Source of the DNA: Enterobacter hormaechei subsp. xiangfangensis
GTDB taxonomy: Bacteria > Pseudomonadota > Gammaproteobacteria > Enterobacterales > Enterobacteriaceae
Length of the DNA stretch: 64,000 nucleotides
Assembly: GCF_001729785.1 (NCBI RefSeq)
Contig: NZ_CP017183.1
Coordinates: 1,984,001 to 2,048,000 of the forward strand
Direction: 5' to 3'
The notes below the pieces were generated by a model. That model saw nothing but the letters and a program-made list of their open reading frames with translations, was not told where the DNA came from and ran no database searches. The position numbers and the translations under genes were made by a program. Shown one piece after another: positions 18,312 through 27,435 of the stretch. Every line of letters starts with the position of its first letter. Position 1 is the stretch's first letter.

Positions 18312-19409
18312 TTACAGTGAAGGGTAGTCGGTATAACCTTCCGCGCCGCCGCCATAGAAACTTTCAGGGCGCTGCGGGTTCAGTTCGGCTTTCTTCTGCA
18401 AACGGGCAACCAGATCCGGGTTAGCAATGTAGTCACGGCCAAAGGCCACGGCGTCGATCAGGCCTTTCCCGATCAGATCTTCAGCTTTCTCTGCCGTATA
18501 CGCGCCCGCCCCGATAATCACGCCGTGGAAGCGCTCGCGCACTTTCTGGCGGAAGGCTTCACTATAAGGCTTGCCGCCTGCCCAGTCCGGCTCGGACATG
18601 TGCAGATAGGCGATACCACGTTTCGCCAGCTCTTCAATCAGATACAGCGCGTCTGCTTCTTCGTTCGGACCGTTGTCGACGTTCTGGAAAGTACCGATCG
18701 GGGAGACACGAATACCAATGCGGTCTGCGCTCCACTCATTACAGACAGCATCCACCACTTCAAGCACCAGACGCGCGCGGTTTTCAACGCTGCCGCCGTA
18801 CTGGTCGGTACGCTGGTTGGAAGAAGGGGACAGGAACTGATGCAGCAGGTAACCGTGCGCAGAGTGCAGCTCAACCAGGTCGAAGCCCGCTTCACGAGCG
18901 TTGGCGACGGCCTGACGGAAATCATTCACAATACCCGGGATCTCGTCTAGCTCCAGCGCGCGTGGCGTGGTGGTGTCAACGCGGATCGCATTACCGTTTT
19001 CATCGCGCAGGGAAGTGCGGGTATTGGCGTTCAGGGCAGAAGCAGAAACCGGCGCCTGACCGCCAGGCTGGATGCTGCTGTGTGAGATACGACCGGTGTG
19101 CCACAGCTGAACCGCAATACGGCCATCTTCAGCATGAACACCTGCGGTGATTTTTTTCCACGCGGCGATCTGTTCCGGGCTGTGCAGACCCGGCGCACCG
19201 GCGTAGCCTTTTGCCTGGGCAGAAATCTGCGTGGCTTCGGAAATTATCAGGCCCGCGCTGGCGCGCTGACGATAATACTCACCCATCAATGGCGTTGGGA
19301 TATCGCCCGGCTCGATGCTGCGCAGACGGGTGAGTGGGGCCATAAACACGCGGTTTGGGGCAGTAACGGCACCCACTTTCAGTGGGGTAAACAGCTTTTC
19401 AGCGGACAT
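18312..19409 (-). CDS. nemA: N-ethylmaleimide reductase, old yellow enzyme family
   Basis: 365 residues forming an FMN-binding TIM barrel. The active-site segment [17 protein letters not shown] and the following RTDQYGGS are diagnostic of old yellow enzymes. NADPH-dependent NemA reduces activated C=C bonds, N-ethylmaleimide, nitrate esters and nitroaromatics. It lies between nemR and gloA in one transcription unit. A partial inverted repeat (TAGACCAGTCGACTAGTA) in the nemR-nemA gap resembles a weaker NemR site. Confidence 0.97.
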   Translation of the reverse strand: MSAEKLFTPLKVGAVTAPNRVFMAPLTRLRSIEPGDIPTPLMGEYYRQRASAGLIISEATQISAQAKGYAGAPGLHSPEQIAAWKKITAGVHAEDGRIAVQLWHTGRISHSSIQPGGQAPVSASALNANTRTSLRDENGNAIRVDTTTPRALELDEIPGIVNDFRQAVANAREAGFDLVELHSAHGYLLHQFLSPSSNQRTDQYGGSVENRARLVLEVVDAVCNEWSADRIGIRVSPIGTFQNVDNGPNEEADALYLIEELAKRGIAYLHMSEPDWAGGKPYSEAFRQKVRERFHGVIIGAGAYTAEKAEDLIGKGLIDAVAFGRDYIANPDLVARLQKKAELNPQRPESFYGGGAEGYTDYPSL

Positions 19410-19462
19410 AATGGCTCCTGAGTAGACCAGTCGACTAGTAAAAGGGTAAATAAAAACGCCGG

Positions 19463-20062
19463 CTACACGCCTGGCGCGGTTATACAGTTTTTCACGTGCG
19501 CCAGCGCGCTTTCGAGCGGCACGGCGCTGCGAGACATTTTTGCTTGCAGGTTGGCGCCTAACCAGAGGGAATAGAGCACCTGTGCCTGCGTGAGCGGATC
19601 GCCGGAGAAGGAGAGCGTTTTTTCATTGCGCCCGCTCTCCAGCGCCTGAGCCAGCAGTGCAATCACGCCGCTGGCCCCTTTATCCATGGCGGTGCGCATA
19701 TCTTCGGAGAGATCGCACACTTCGGCAGACAGTTTTACCGTCAGGCAGCCGCTGATGATGCCCTGCTGACAGAACTGCGTCAGCGTTTCCTGATAGTAGT
19801 TCAGAACACGATCCCGGTAGTCACCTTCACCGCTGGCGAAGTGGGCTGCCAGGCGCTGATGGTAGCTGGCGTAGTGCCGCTCCAGCATGGCAACGCCGAA
19901 CGCCTCTTTGGAACGAAAATAGTGATAAAACGATCCCTTAGGTACTTCAGCGGTTTTTAACAACTCGCTAAGCCCCATCCCGGTAAACCCGCGATGCATG
20001 CAAAGGCGCTCGCCGGTAGCCAGCAAATGTTCTCGTGTATCGTGTTCAGTGTGTCTGCTCAT
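19463..20062 (-). CDS. nemR: NemR, electrophile-sensing TetR-family repressor
   Basis: 199 residues: an N-terminal TetR helix-turn-helix ([25 protein letters not shown], about 25-48) and a ligand/dimer domain. Several cysteines are kept, including the one in IISGCLTVK that corresponds to the E. coli redox-sensing Cys106. Modification by bleach, methylglyoxal or N-ethylmaleimide releases the repressor. Its operator lies directly upstream, and nemA and gloA follow it. Confidence 0.95.
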   Translation of the reverse strand: MSRHTEHDTREHLLATGERLCMHRGFTGMGLSELLKTAEVPKGSFYHYFRSKEAFGVAMLERHYASYHQRLAAHFASGEGDYRDRVLNYYQETLTQFCQQGIISGCLTVKLSAEVCDLSEDMRTAMDKGASGVIALLAQALESGRNEKTLSFSGDPLTQAQVLYSLWLGANLQAKMSRSAVPLESALAHVKNCITAPGV

Positions 20063-20075
20063 GCCCTTACTCTAA

Positions 20076-20091
20076 TAGACCGTTCGGTCTA
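20076..20091. promoter_or_regulatory. NemR operator upstream of nemR
   Basis: TAGACCG-TT-CGGTCTA has perfect 7-bp arms and matches the E. coli nemR box (TAGACC...GGTCTA). It lies 14 bp upstream of the nemR start and overlaps the last codon of the eptA-like gene upstream. Confidence 0.85.
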
Positions 20092-21729
20092 ATGCAAGCC
20101 CGCTTGGCGACGACACTGTGACAGAATATCCAGCTGCGGCTGATAAACCGCTGATTTCACGTCCATCATGCCCAGAACGGTGGCGAATAAATTGTCCTGT
20201 GAAACCGCCTCTTTTGCGGCATGGTCACGCATGCAATCCGTGTTTACGCCGAAGTTTTTCGCATAATCCGGGGAGAGCCAGAACATAAAAGGAATATGCG
20301 TTTGCTGCTCCGGGGCCAGCATATACGGCGTACCGTGCAGGTAAATTCCGCTTTCGCCCAGCGATTCACCGTGATCGGAGAGGTAAATGAGCGCCGTGTT
20401 CATGTTGGCCTGCCGGGCTTTCAGTGCGTCGATGGTTCGGCTGACGACGCTGTCGGTATACAGAATCGTGTTGTCATAGGTATTGATCAGCGACTGATGA
20501 TCGCAATCCTGAATTTCATTGGTATCGCAGGTTGGGGTGAACTTGCGGAAGCTATCAGGGTAGCGTTTGTAATAGGCCGGACCGTGGCTGCCCATCAGGT
20601 GAATAACCAGAACCGTATCCTGCTTTATTCCATCCAGCACGTTGTCCAGGCGGTACAGGTTAACGTCGTCGATACAGGATTTGTCCTTACAGAACTGATC
20701 CAGTTTCCACTGGGTCATGTCCGTGTGCGGCACGCGGTCGCAGGCGCCTTTACATCCGCCGTCGTTGTCGCGCCACAGCAGGTTGAACCCGGCGTGGTTA
20801 AGCACATCAAGCAGACCTTCCTGATGATGGGCGAGGTCCGCGTCATATTTTTTCCGCGTCATGCCGGAGAACATGCAGGGGACGGAAACAGCGGTTTCCG
20901 TGCCACAGGAGGAGGCCCGCGGGAAGTTGATGACATCCTGCTTTTTCAGCTCGGGGTTGGTTTCACGCGGGTAACCATTTAACGAGTAGTTTGCAGCGCG
21001 GGAGGCTTCGCCCACCACCACAACCAGCACGGTTTTCTTGCGTTGGCTGGCAATCAGCGCGCCTTTATGAGCATCTTCGCCAATGCGGACCAGCGTCTGG
21101 TCGCCGGCAAACCAGCGCATTTTGCTGTATTTCACCAGGGCGCTCACGTAATTCGCCGGGGTGACCATTTTTACGATGCTTTTGTTATTGCGGAACAGCG
21201 AAGCATAGTCTTTATAGAACACTGACGCGACCAGGATGATCACCAGCAGCGCACCCAGCATAGCGGCGAAGCGCGTCAGGAGGGCATACCACCATTTTCC
21301 GGTGCGAATGCGCGTCAGGGCTAACACAACAGATGGAACCAGACCCGCTACGACCAGCCACAGGATCATCTGCGGCGTCACCAGGGCTGTCGCTTCCTGA
21401 GAATTAGTCTCGAACACGTTCACAATCATGTTCTGATCGATAACCGCGCCATAGGTATACATAAACCAGGTCGCGGCGGCACATCCCAGGGTCAGGACAA
21501 TCAGGAGCGGCTTACGAATATAGGGGATATTTAACAGGCTGAAGACAATCACCCAGCCGCAGAACAGTACCAGCGGCACGCTGGCAGCAAACAGGACATC
21601 GTGCAGATGCGCAGGCGCAATAATTGACCAGCTGCGCTGGATAAACAGTGCATTCAGTACGGTAAAGAAAAATGCACAGCCCAGAGTAAATTTTATATCG
21701 TTACAGTGTAACTTTTTTGCGAACCACAT
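20089..21729 (-). CDS. Lipid A phosphoethanolamine transferase (EptA/MCR family)
   Basis: From ATG 21729 the product is 546 residues. Five N-terminal transmembrane helices (to about residue 180) precede a periplasmic sulfatase-fold domain. Catalytic parts are intact: VVGEASRAANYSLNGY (metal Glu), CGTETAVSVPCMFS (Thr nucleophile), DNDGGCKGACDRVPH, and LSDHGESLGESGIYLHG (Asp-His). Paired cysteines typical of the family are present. The enzyme adds phosphoethanolamine to lipid A phosphates and so lowers polymyxin binding. E. coli has no gene here, and the chromosomal eptA normally sits by basRS, so this is an extra copy; it was not named because EptA and MCR branches cannot be separated by eye. 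The longer frame upstream overlaps ydhL and is spurious. Confidence 0.88.
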   Translation of the reverse strand: MWFAKKLHCNDIKFTLGCAFFFTVLNALFIQRSWSIIAPAHLHDVLFAASVPLVLFCGWVIVFSLLNIPYIRKPLLIVLTLGCAAATWFMYTYGAVIDQNMIVNVFETNSQEATALVTPQMILWLVVAGLVPSVVLALTRIRTGKWWYALLTRFAAMLGALLVIILVASVFYKDYASLFRNNKSIVKMVTPANYVSALVKYSKMRWFAGDQTLVRIGEDAHKGALIASQRKKTVLVVVVGEASRAANYSLNGYPRETNPELKKQDVINFPRASSCGTETAVSVPCMFSGMTRKKYDADLAHHQEGLLDVLNHAGFNLLWRDNDGGCKGACDRVPHTDMTQWKLDQFCKDKSCIDDVNLYRLDNVLDGIKQDTVLVIHLMGSHGPAYYKRYPDSFRKFTPTCDTNEIQDCDHQSLINTYDNTILYTDSVVSRTIDALKARQANMNTALIYLSDHGESLGESGIYLHGTPYMLAPEQQTHIPFMFWLSPDYAKNFGVNTDCMRDHAAKEAVSQDNLFATVLGMMDVKSAVYQPQLDILSQCRRQAGLH

Positions 21730-21876
21730 GATAAGCAGACCATTCGTTATATCAATGCGGCGAGTATAAGAAGGGAAGATTAGCGAAACCTTAATGTCCT
21801 GTTTGTGGCAGACATCCTTGCATGCAAGCCATTTAGGGTCTTCACTGTAGGGAATAATGACGTTCTGGAGGTAGGT

Positions 21877-22116
21877 GTGGCAGAGCAACTGGAATTTTTC
21901 CCTGTCCAGAGCCCGTGCCGGGGTATTTGCCAGGTTGATGAACGAGGATACTGTCGTGGCTGCATGCGCACGCGCGATGAACGTTTTAACTGGCAAAATT
22001 TCAGCGACGCGCAAAAGCAGGAGGTCTTACGGCTTTGCCGACAGCGTCTGCTGCGTAAAATTCGTGCAAACAAAGCGGTTGAACCCGAAGAACCTCAGCA
22101 ACCTTCACTGTTTTAG
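21877..22116 (+). CDS. ydhL: YdhL, DUF1289 small Cys-rich protein
   Basis: 79 residues starting at GTG 21877 behind GGAGGT: MAEQLEFFPVQSPCRGICQV. Four cysteines in C-x3-C and C-x2-C spacing (SPCRGICQ, GYCRGCMR) suggest a metal or cluster site, the mark of DUF1289. Its biochemical role is unknown. It lies immediately upstream of ydhF as in E. coli, and is divergent from the eptA-like gene. Confidence 0.88.
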   Translation: MAEQLEFFPVQSPCRGICQVDERGYCRGCMRTRDERFNWQNFSDAQKQEVLRLCRQRLLRKIRANKAVEPEEPQQPSLF

Positions 22117-22164
22117 CAGGGTAATTGCGTATACTGGTGACATGACTTCCTTGAGGAAAATGTT

Positions 22165-23061
22165 ATGGTTCAGCGTATTACCCTTGCCCCACAGGGCCCG
22201 GAATTCTCCCGATTTGTTATGGGCTACTGGCGCCTCATGGACTGGAATATGTCTCCGGTCCAGCTGGCGGACTTTATAGAAGAGCATCTCGATCTCGGGA
22301 TCACCACCGTCGATCATGCTGATATTTATGGCGGCTATCAGTGCGAGGCCGCCTTTGGCGAAGCGCTGAAGCGTGCGCCGGGGCTGCGTGAACGAATGGA
22401 GATTGTGACCAAATGCGGTATTGCCACCACAGCAAAACCGGAGCATGCGCTTGGACATTACATCACTGACAGCGCGCATATCGTTAAAAGCGCCGAGCAG
22501 TCACTGGTCAACCTGGCCACCGATCGTATCGACCTGCTGCTGATCCACCGTCCCGATCCGTTGATGGATGCGGATGAGGTCGCGGAAGCCTTCCTGACGC
22601 TGCACCAGAGCGGCAAAGTGCGCCATTTTGGCGTGTCTAACTTCACCCCGGCACAGTTTGCGCTATTGCAGTCTCGCCTGCCGTTTACGCTGGCGACGAA
22701 TCAGGTGGAGATCTCGCCTGTTCATCAGCCGCTGCTGCTGGATGGCACGCTCGACCAACTGCAACAGCTGCGCATCCGTCCAATGGCATGGTCTTGCCTG
22801 GGAGGCGGCCGTCTGTTTAACGATGAGCCATTCCAGCCGCTGCGTAACGAGCTTGAAACGGTGGCGCGCGAACTGAATGCGGAGAGTATCGAGCAGGTGG
22901 TTTACGCCTGGATCCTGCGCCTGCCGTCTAAACCGCTGCCAATTATTGGCTCCGGCAAAATTGAGCGTGTCCGCGCTGCGCTTGTAGCTGAGGAGCTGGA
23001 TATGACGCGTCAGCAGTGGTTCCGCATTCGTAAGGCGGCGCTGGGCTACGACGTACCCTGA
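22165..23061 (+). CDS. ydhF: YdhF, aldo/keto reductase
   Basis: 298 residues folding as an NADPH-dependent aldo/keto reductase barrel. The catalytic tetrad is visible: Asp and Tyr in DHADIYGGY, Lys in VTKCGI, His in LLIHRPDPL. The C-terminal PIIGSGKIERV binds the cofactor phosphate. The natural substrate is not known. It follows ydhL by 48 bp on the same strand. Confidence 0.92.
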   Translation: MVQRITLAPQGPEFSRFVMGYWRLMDWNMSPVQLADFIEEHLDLGITTVDHADIYGGYQCEAAFGEALKRAPGLRERMEIVTKCGIATTAKPEHALGHYITDSAHIVKSAEQSLVNLATDRIDLLLIHRPDPLMDADEVAEAFLTLHQSGKVRHFGVSNFTPAQFALLQSRLPFTLATNQVEISPVHQPLLLDGTLDQLQQLRIRPMAWSCLGGGRLFNDEPFQPLRNELETVARELNAESIEQVVYAWILRLPSKPLPIIGSGKIERVRAALVAEELDMTRQQWFRIRKAALGYDVP

Positions 23062-23142
23062 GCACGCCTGAACCTGACTTTCCGGTGAAATCTGCGCCTC
23101 TGGTATAGACTTAAGGTGCAAAAAATAACCTGTGGAGGTCAT

Positions 23143-23661
23143 ATGAAGCGTTTTGCTCTGGCAATGGTCACGCTGGTTGTTTGCGCAGGGGCGCAGGCAG
23201 CCAGCGAGGACGTTGAAATGAATCTCGTCACTTCTCAGGGGGTAGGTCAGTCCATCGGGACGGTGAAAATCACCGAAACCGATAAAGGGCTGGAATTTGC
23301 TCCCGATCTCAAGGCTCTTCCACCCGGCGAACATGGTTTTCACGTTCATGCTAAAGGCAGCTGTCAACCCGCGATGAAAGAGGGGAAACCAACAGCTGCG
23401 GAAGCCGCAGGGGGGCATCTCGACCCGCAGAACTCCGGTAAGCATGAAGGCCCGGAAGGGATGGGGCACCTCGGTGATCTGCCGGTGCTGGTGGTAAATA
23501 ACGATGGTAAAGCCACCGATCCGGTTGTGGCGCCACGACTCAAAAAGCTTGACGAGGTCAAAGGCAAGGCGCTGATGATCCACGTGGGCGGCGATAACAT
23601 GTCCGATCAACCTAAACCGCTTGGCGGCGGCGGGGCGCGCTATGCCTGCGGGGTGATCTGA
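23143..23661 (+). CDS. sodC: Periplasmic Cu,Zn superoxide dismutase
   Basis: 172 residues with a signal peptide ([19 protein letters not shown]). Copper and zinc ligands lie in [23 protein letters not shown], and MIHVGGDN; the disulfide partner is in ARYACGVI at the C-terminus. It removes superoxide in the periplasm. The ATG at 23143 follows GGAGGTC. Its 3' end overlaps the end of convergent ydhK by 22 bp. Confidence 0.96.
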   Translation: MKRFALAMVTLVVCAGAQAASEDVEMNLVTSQGVGQSIGTVKITETDKGLEFAPDLKALPPGEHGFHVHAKGSCQPAMKEGKPTAAEAAGGHLDPQNSGKHEGPEGMGHLGDLPVLVVNNDGKATDPVVAPRLKKLDEVKGKALMIHVGGDNMSDQPKPLGGGGARYACGVI

Positions 23662-25676
23662 TCGCCAATCGTTCCGGGTGGCGGCGCCTGTTCAAGCTGT
23701 GACAGGGAGCAGTGCAGCCGCCAGATAATGGATGCCAGATCGCGGGCCGCAGGCTGATGATGGTGCGCCAGCGTGTCGCAAATACGCTGAAGCTCGGCGA
23801 GCGTGACGCTCAGGGGGCGCTGCTGCACCCCGCGCTCGCTCATCACATCGCGGAGCATGGAAATACAGTTATCACGGACCTGCGACAGCGGATCGGAACG
23901 CGTCTCCCAGGCGCGCAACTGCCACACCACGTGCGAACAGTTTAGCAGCACCACGCCCCAGCGCAGTAGCCAGCGACGGGAGAGTGAATCCTGGCTGTTA
24001 TTCAGCTGGCTGACATGATGGTAAACCAGCGATTCATACTCGCTTTCGCGCAGATGCGGCCTGCGGCTCAGCTGATCGACAAAACCCCTGCGCAACTCCC
24101 GAATATGCCTGCGGCTTTTACGCGCGTCCGAGCCCGGGCGTAGCACGGCGAAAGCCAGCCACGCCAGCCCCACGCCGAGGATCTTCGCCAGGTTGTCGTT
24201 GAGAAAATCAGCGTAATCGTAAACCGGTGGATTCGTTACAGAGATAAATGAGCCCATAAAAACAATTAACTGACCCCACAGACCGGCCAGTTTAGGCATT
24301 TGCAGTTTGAGCAACTGCATGGTGGTTAATAGCGGGAAGAGAAATAGCAGAAATTGCCAGAGGTCGGTTATCTGCACCATCAAACCAAATTTCACCACGA
24401 AGCTGAACAGCGACAGCAGCACCAGCGTACGCAGCAGAAGCGTCAGGGAGTTAAAGGGGGAAGCGGCGACGGAATAGAGCACGCAGCTTATTGCCGCAAG
24501 CGTCAGGGCCGCACTGCCCGCATCCCATTGCGTGGTGATGGCCCATGCGCCCACGGCCGTCAACGCGCAAAACGTACGAAAACCGCTCCACAGCGCCTCC
24601 ATTGCGTCGGTATGCCGCGCCAGAGCAGGACTACCGGGAACGGAAAATTCGGTGACGGGCGTGGCATTCTCGACGGCTTTTAACCAGCGGCTGCTGCGCA
24701 GATACAGGCGGCAGAAATAGTTCAGACGCTGCCAGAAGGCGCGATGCCGGTAGTCATATTCATCCGCTGGGGCGAGCGGCGCGATAATGCGGGCCACGGT
24801 ATAAATATCGGCATCCGAACGCGCAAGGGTAGCGAGCAGCGCCTCGATAATCTCCCGGGTATGGGCTGGGGGTGCAGGCCAGTTCAGCAACATCCGACGA
24901 AGGCTCGAGATCGCGCTCGTCATCCGCAATTGCTGGTGCAGTAAATAGTTCAGAAGCGTGTTCTGGCGACGAAAACGGTAGTGGCTCCAGAAAGCCTGGA
25001 TGCGCAACAGGTTCATGGTCAGGATCTGGCCGATGACCTTTTCGTGCGCGAGGCGGATGTCATCGCTGCTGTCAGGCTGCCAGAGCAGGCTGGCATGTTC
25101 CAGCAAACGTGCGTGCATCGTTTTAAGTGCGGTGATAAGCGTAGTGCCATCTGAGGTACTGGGCAGGATCATCATCATGACGCCCCCGCACAGAATGCCG
25201 ACCATCACTTCACACACGCGTGCCTGGGCGATATCCCACAGCTCAGTGGTATCCAGCACGTTGACGACCGGAAAGGCGATAATGGCCGCGGTGTAACCCG
25301 CCAGTTGAAACGCATAGGCAACGTTATTGGTAAAATGAGCGCAGGCCCAGGTACACAGCCCCAGCCATGCCGACATGCTTAACAAAAAGAGCCAGGGATC
25401 GTTCAGAGTATGGCCGGCAAGAAGCAGTGCGGCGGTTGCCCCCAGCAGGCTACCCGCCACGCGCCCGAGGCTTTTACTGATAACGCCCCCGACGGTTGGG
25501 AAGCTGACGACCGCCGCAGAGGTCATCGCCCAGTAAGGCTCATCCAGATTCAGATAATAGGCAACCGTAAGCGCAAGGCACATGGCGATGCCGTTACGCA
25601 GCGCGTAACGCCACTGCGGCCGTGTCGCTTTTATCCACGGCGTATTGCGCCAGGAGAAAGCTCCCAGGTTCATCAT
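23640..25676 (-). CDS. ydhK: YdhK, FUSC-family inner-membrane efflux protein
   Basis: 678 residues, close to the 670 of E. coli. Two blocks of five to six transmembrane helices are separated by a cytoplasmic region, the layout of the FUSC/AaeB family. It is the transport subunit of the ydhIJK gene set, with a 4-bp ATGA overlap from ydhJ. AaeAB-type systems export aromatic acids, but the YdhIJK substrate is unknown. An alternative start one codon later (MNLGAFSW) is equally possible. Confidence 0.92.
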   Translation of the reverse strand: MMNLGAFSWRNTPWIKATRPQWRYALRNGIAMCLALTVAYYLNLDEPYWAMTSAAVVSFPTVGGVISKSLGRVAGSLLGATAALLLAGHTLNDPWLFLLSMSAWLGLCTWACAHFTNNVAYAFQLAGYTAAIIAFPVVNVLDTTELWDIAQARVCEVMVGILCGGVMMMILPSTSDGTTLITALKTMHARLLEHASLLWQPDSSDDIRLAHEKVIGQILTMNLLRIQAFWSHYRFRRQNTLLNYLLHQQLRMTSAISSLRRMLLNWPAPPAHTREIIEALLATLARSDADIYTVARIIAPLAPADEYDYRHRAFWQRLNYFCRLYLRSSRWLKAVENATPVTEFSVPGSPALARHTDAMEALWSGFRTFCALTAVGAWAITTQWDAGSAALTLAAISCVLYSVAASPFNSLTLLLRTLVLLSLFSFVVKFGLMVQITDLWQFLLFLFPLLTTMQLLKLQMPKLAGLWGQLIVFMGSFISVTNPPVYDYADFLNDNLAKILGVGLAWLAFAVLRPGSDARKSRRHIRELRRGFVDQLSRRPHLRESEYESLVYHHVSQLNNSQDSLSRRWLLRWGVVLLNCSHVVWQLRAWETRSDPLSQVRDNCISMLRDVMSERGVQQRPLSVTLAELQRICDTLAHHHQPAARDLASIIWRLHCSLSQLEQAPPPGTIGDQITPQA

Positions 25677-26542
25677 CGCGATCCGATGGCGACGGTGCAG
25701 GTTGTGCCAGAGACCAAGGTAATGTCTTTCGGCAGTTGATCAAACTCGACGCGAACAGGCACCCGCTGAGCCAGACGCACCCACGGTACGTTGGGTTTGA
25801 TGTCGGGCACCAGGCCAGAATCGGTTTCCACGCTCTGATCGTAAATTGCCCGACCTATGCTGCTAACGTGACCCTGTAACGTTTCTGCGCCGCTGTAAAG
25901 CGTGATTCGGGCAGGCGCTCCCTCGCGGATATGGCGCAGCTTGGTCTCTTCAAAATAACCTACAACATAGAAAGAGCGGCTGTCGACCAGGGCAAAGACC
26001 GGCTGGCCTGTGGTGGCGTAATCCCCCACACGGGTCGACAAGCTCGTGATCCATCCATCCACCGGAGCTTTGACAACGGTCTGGGTCAGTTGCCACTCGG
26101 CCTGTTTCAGCGTTGCCTCTGCAACCTTCAGGCTGGCCTGCATGGCTTTTACATTGATATTGGCGGTATCGAGATCTTCCGCAGAGATGTAATTCCTCGA
26201 CAGATGTCGGCGACGTTCGGCTTCGTTATTGGCTTTTGCCAGATCGGATTGAGCTTTTGCGAGCTGCGCCTGGGCATTGAGCACTGCAATGTGAAAAGGG
26301 GTCTCGTCGATGCGGAATAACACATCACCCGCATGAACGAACTGGTTGTCCTTCACCAGCAGCGCGCTGATACTGCCGGACACCTGTGGCGTGATGCTGA
26401 CCTGTTCCGCGCGGATCTTGCCGTCACGCGTCCAGGGCGACTGCATGTAATAATTCCAGAGCCACCAGCCGGCGATAAGCGCCAGCGCTAAGACGAAAAG
26501 AGTGGAAAAATATTTTAACGTTTTCAATGCTATTCTCACCAC
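25673..26542 (-). CDS. ydhJ: YdhJ, HlyD-type membrane fusion protein
   Basis: 289 residues: an N-terminal anchor helix ([15 protein letters not shown]), then biotinyl-lipoyl halves ([20 protein letters not shown] and the [14 protein letters not shown] segment) flanking a coiled-coil hairpin rich in Ala, Gln and Lys (about 75-150). It links an inner-membrane transporter to the outer membrane and acts with YdhK. The GTG start at 26542 overlaps the ydhI stop. Confidence 0.92.
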   Translation of the reverse strand: MVRIALKTLKYFSTLFVLALALIAGWWLWNYYMQSPWTRDGKIRAEQVSITPQVSGSISALLVKDNQFVHAGDVLFRIDETPFHIAVLNAQAQLAKAQSDLAKANNEAERRRHLSRNYISAEDLDTANINVKAMQASLKVAEATLKQAEWQLTQTVVKAPVDGWITSLSTRVGDYATTGQPVFALVDSRSFYVVGYFEETKLRHIREGAPARITLYSGAETLQGHVSSIGRAIYDQSVETDSGLVPDIKPNVPWVRLAQRVPVRVEFDQLPKDITLVSGTTCTVAIGSR

Positions 26543-26772
26543 ACGGTTAACACGGCAAGGCCAAGACAGACGGAGAGGGTAAACAGGGAGAGATCCATTA
26601 ACATCGGGTGCCAGATTTCACCGGAATACATCCAGTCGCGCAGCAGACGATGCGCAATGAGCCAGATCACAAAACCGACCATCACGGCTTTAAACAGTGG
26701 CGGAAAGTAGACCGATGCGCCAACAATCAGATCCTGGAGGGGCAACCCTGCGGAGAAGGAAAACAACGTCAC
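26536..26772 (-). CDS. ydhI: YdhI, DUF1656 small inner-membrane protein
   Basis: With the GTG at 26772 the protein is 78 residues, the E. coli YdhI length, starting [24 protein letters not shown] lies 8 bp upstream. Two transmembrane helices are present. DUF1656 proteins (such as AaeX) accompany HlyD/FUSC efflux pairs; their job is unclear. It is first in ydhI-ydhJ-ydhK and divergent from slyA, whose operator region probably serves both. Confidence 0.88.
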   Translation of the reverse strand: MTLFSFSAGLPLQDLIVGASVYFPPLFKAVMVGFVIWLIAHRLLRDWMYSGEIWHPMLMDLSLFTLSVCLGLAVLTVW

Positions 26773-26928
26773 AAGCAGCGATCCTTTGCGGTGGAATGAG
26801 GGCCACAATGGCAGATTTCAATGCGATGGCGCATTACCGTTCAGTGTAAATCATCCTTTAAGGAATGATGAATACCGTGATTGCATTTGTTTTGGCAATA
26901 CAAATACTGCAAACTATTCTAAAATCAC

Positions 26929-26934
26929 TATAAT
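26929..26934 (+). promoter_or_regulatory. slyA promoter -10 hexamer
   Basis: A perfect TATAAT lies 26 bp upstream of the slyA ATG and immediately before the SlyA operator; no convincing -35 was seen. Confidence 0.5.
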
Positions 26935-26937
26935 CAC

Positions 26938-26949
26938 TTAGCAAGCTAA
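26938..26949. promoter_or_regulatory. SlyA operator
   Basis: TTAGCAAGCTAA, the published 12-bp SlyA consensus palindrome, lies 10 bp upstream of the slyA start and 3 bp past the -10 hexamer. It would allow autorepression and may affect ydhI. Confidence 0.88.
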
Positions 26950-26959
26950 TTATAAGGAG

Positions 26960-27400
26960 ATGAAATTGGAATCGCCATTAGGTTCTGATCTGGCAAGGTT
27001 GGTACGCATCTGGCGTGCTCTGATTGACCATCGCCTGAAACCTCTGGAACTCACACAGACGCACTGGGTTACGCTGCACAACATCCATCAGCTTCCGCCC
27101 GATCAGTCACAGATCCAACTGGCAAAAGCGATTGGTATTGAACAGCCTTCCCTGGTGCGTACCCTTGACCAGCTGGAAGAGAAGGGACTCATCTCCCGAC
27201 AAACCTGCGCCAGCGACCGTCGCGCCAAGCGGATCAAATTGACGGAAAAAGCGGCCCCGATTATTACTGAGATGGAAACCGTCATCAGTAAAACGCGAGG
27301 GGAGATCCTGGCCGGTATTTCACCCGCTGAGCTGGAGATGCTGATCGGACTCATCGCCCGTCTTGAGCAAAACATCCACGATTTACAGTCGCGCGACTGA
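26960..27400 (+). CDS. slyA: SlyA, MarR-family transcriptional regulator
   Basis: 146 residues, almost identical to enteric SlyA through [20 protein letters not shown] and the winged helix (about 45-100; [21 protein letters not shown]). It counteracts H-NS silencing and controls virulence, envelope and stress genes. A consensus SlyA site in its own promoter supports autoregulation. It faces an added diguanylate cyclase gene on the opposite strand. Confidence 0.96.
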   Translation: MKLESPLGSDLARLVRIWRALIDHRLKPLELTQTHWVTLHNIHQLPPDQSQIQLAKAIGIEQPSLVRTLDQLEEKGLISRQTCASDRRAKRIKLTEKAAPIITEMETVISKTRGEILAGISPAELEMLIGLIARLEQNIHDLQSRD

Positions 27401-27435
27401 CGTTGTTCACTGGCCTTGCTCGTGCAAGGCCTTTG

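Noticed and set aside
21730..22014. Upstream extension of the eptA-like gene
   Set aside because: The added residues lie antisense to ydhL and precede the first membrane helix without family similarity.
22663..23610. Long minus-strand frame opposite ydhF and sodC
   Set aside because: It is the antisense shadow of two well-identified genes and has no homology or ribosome binding site.
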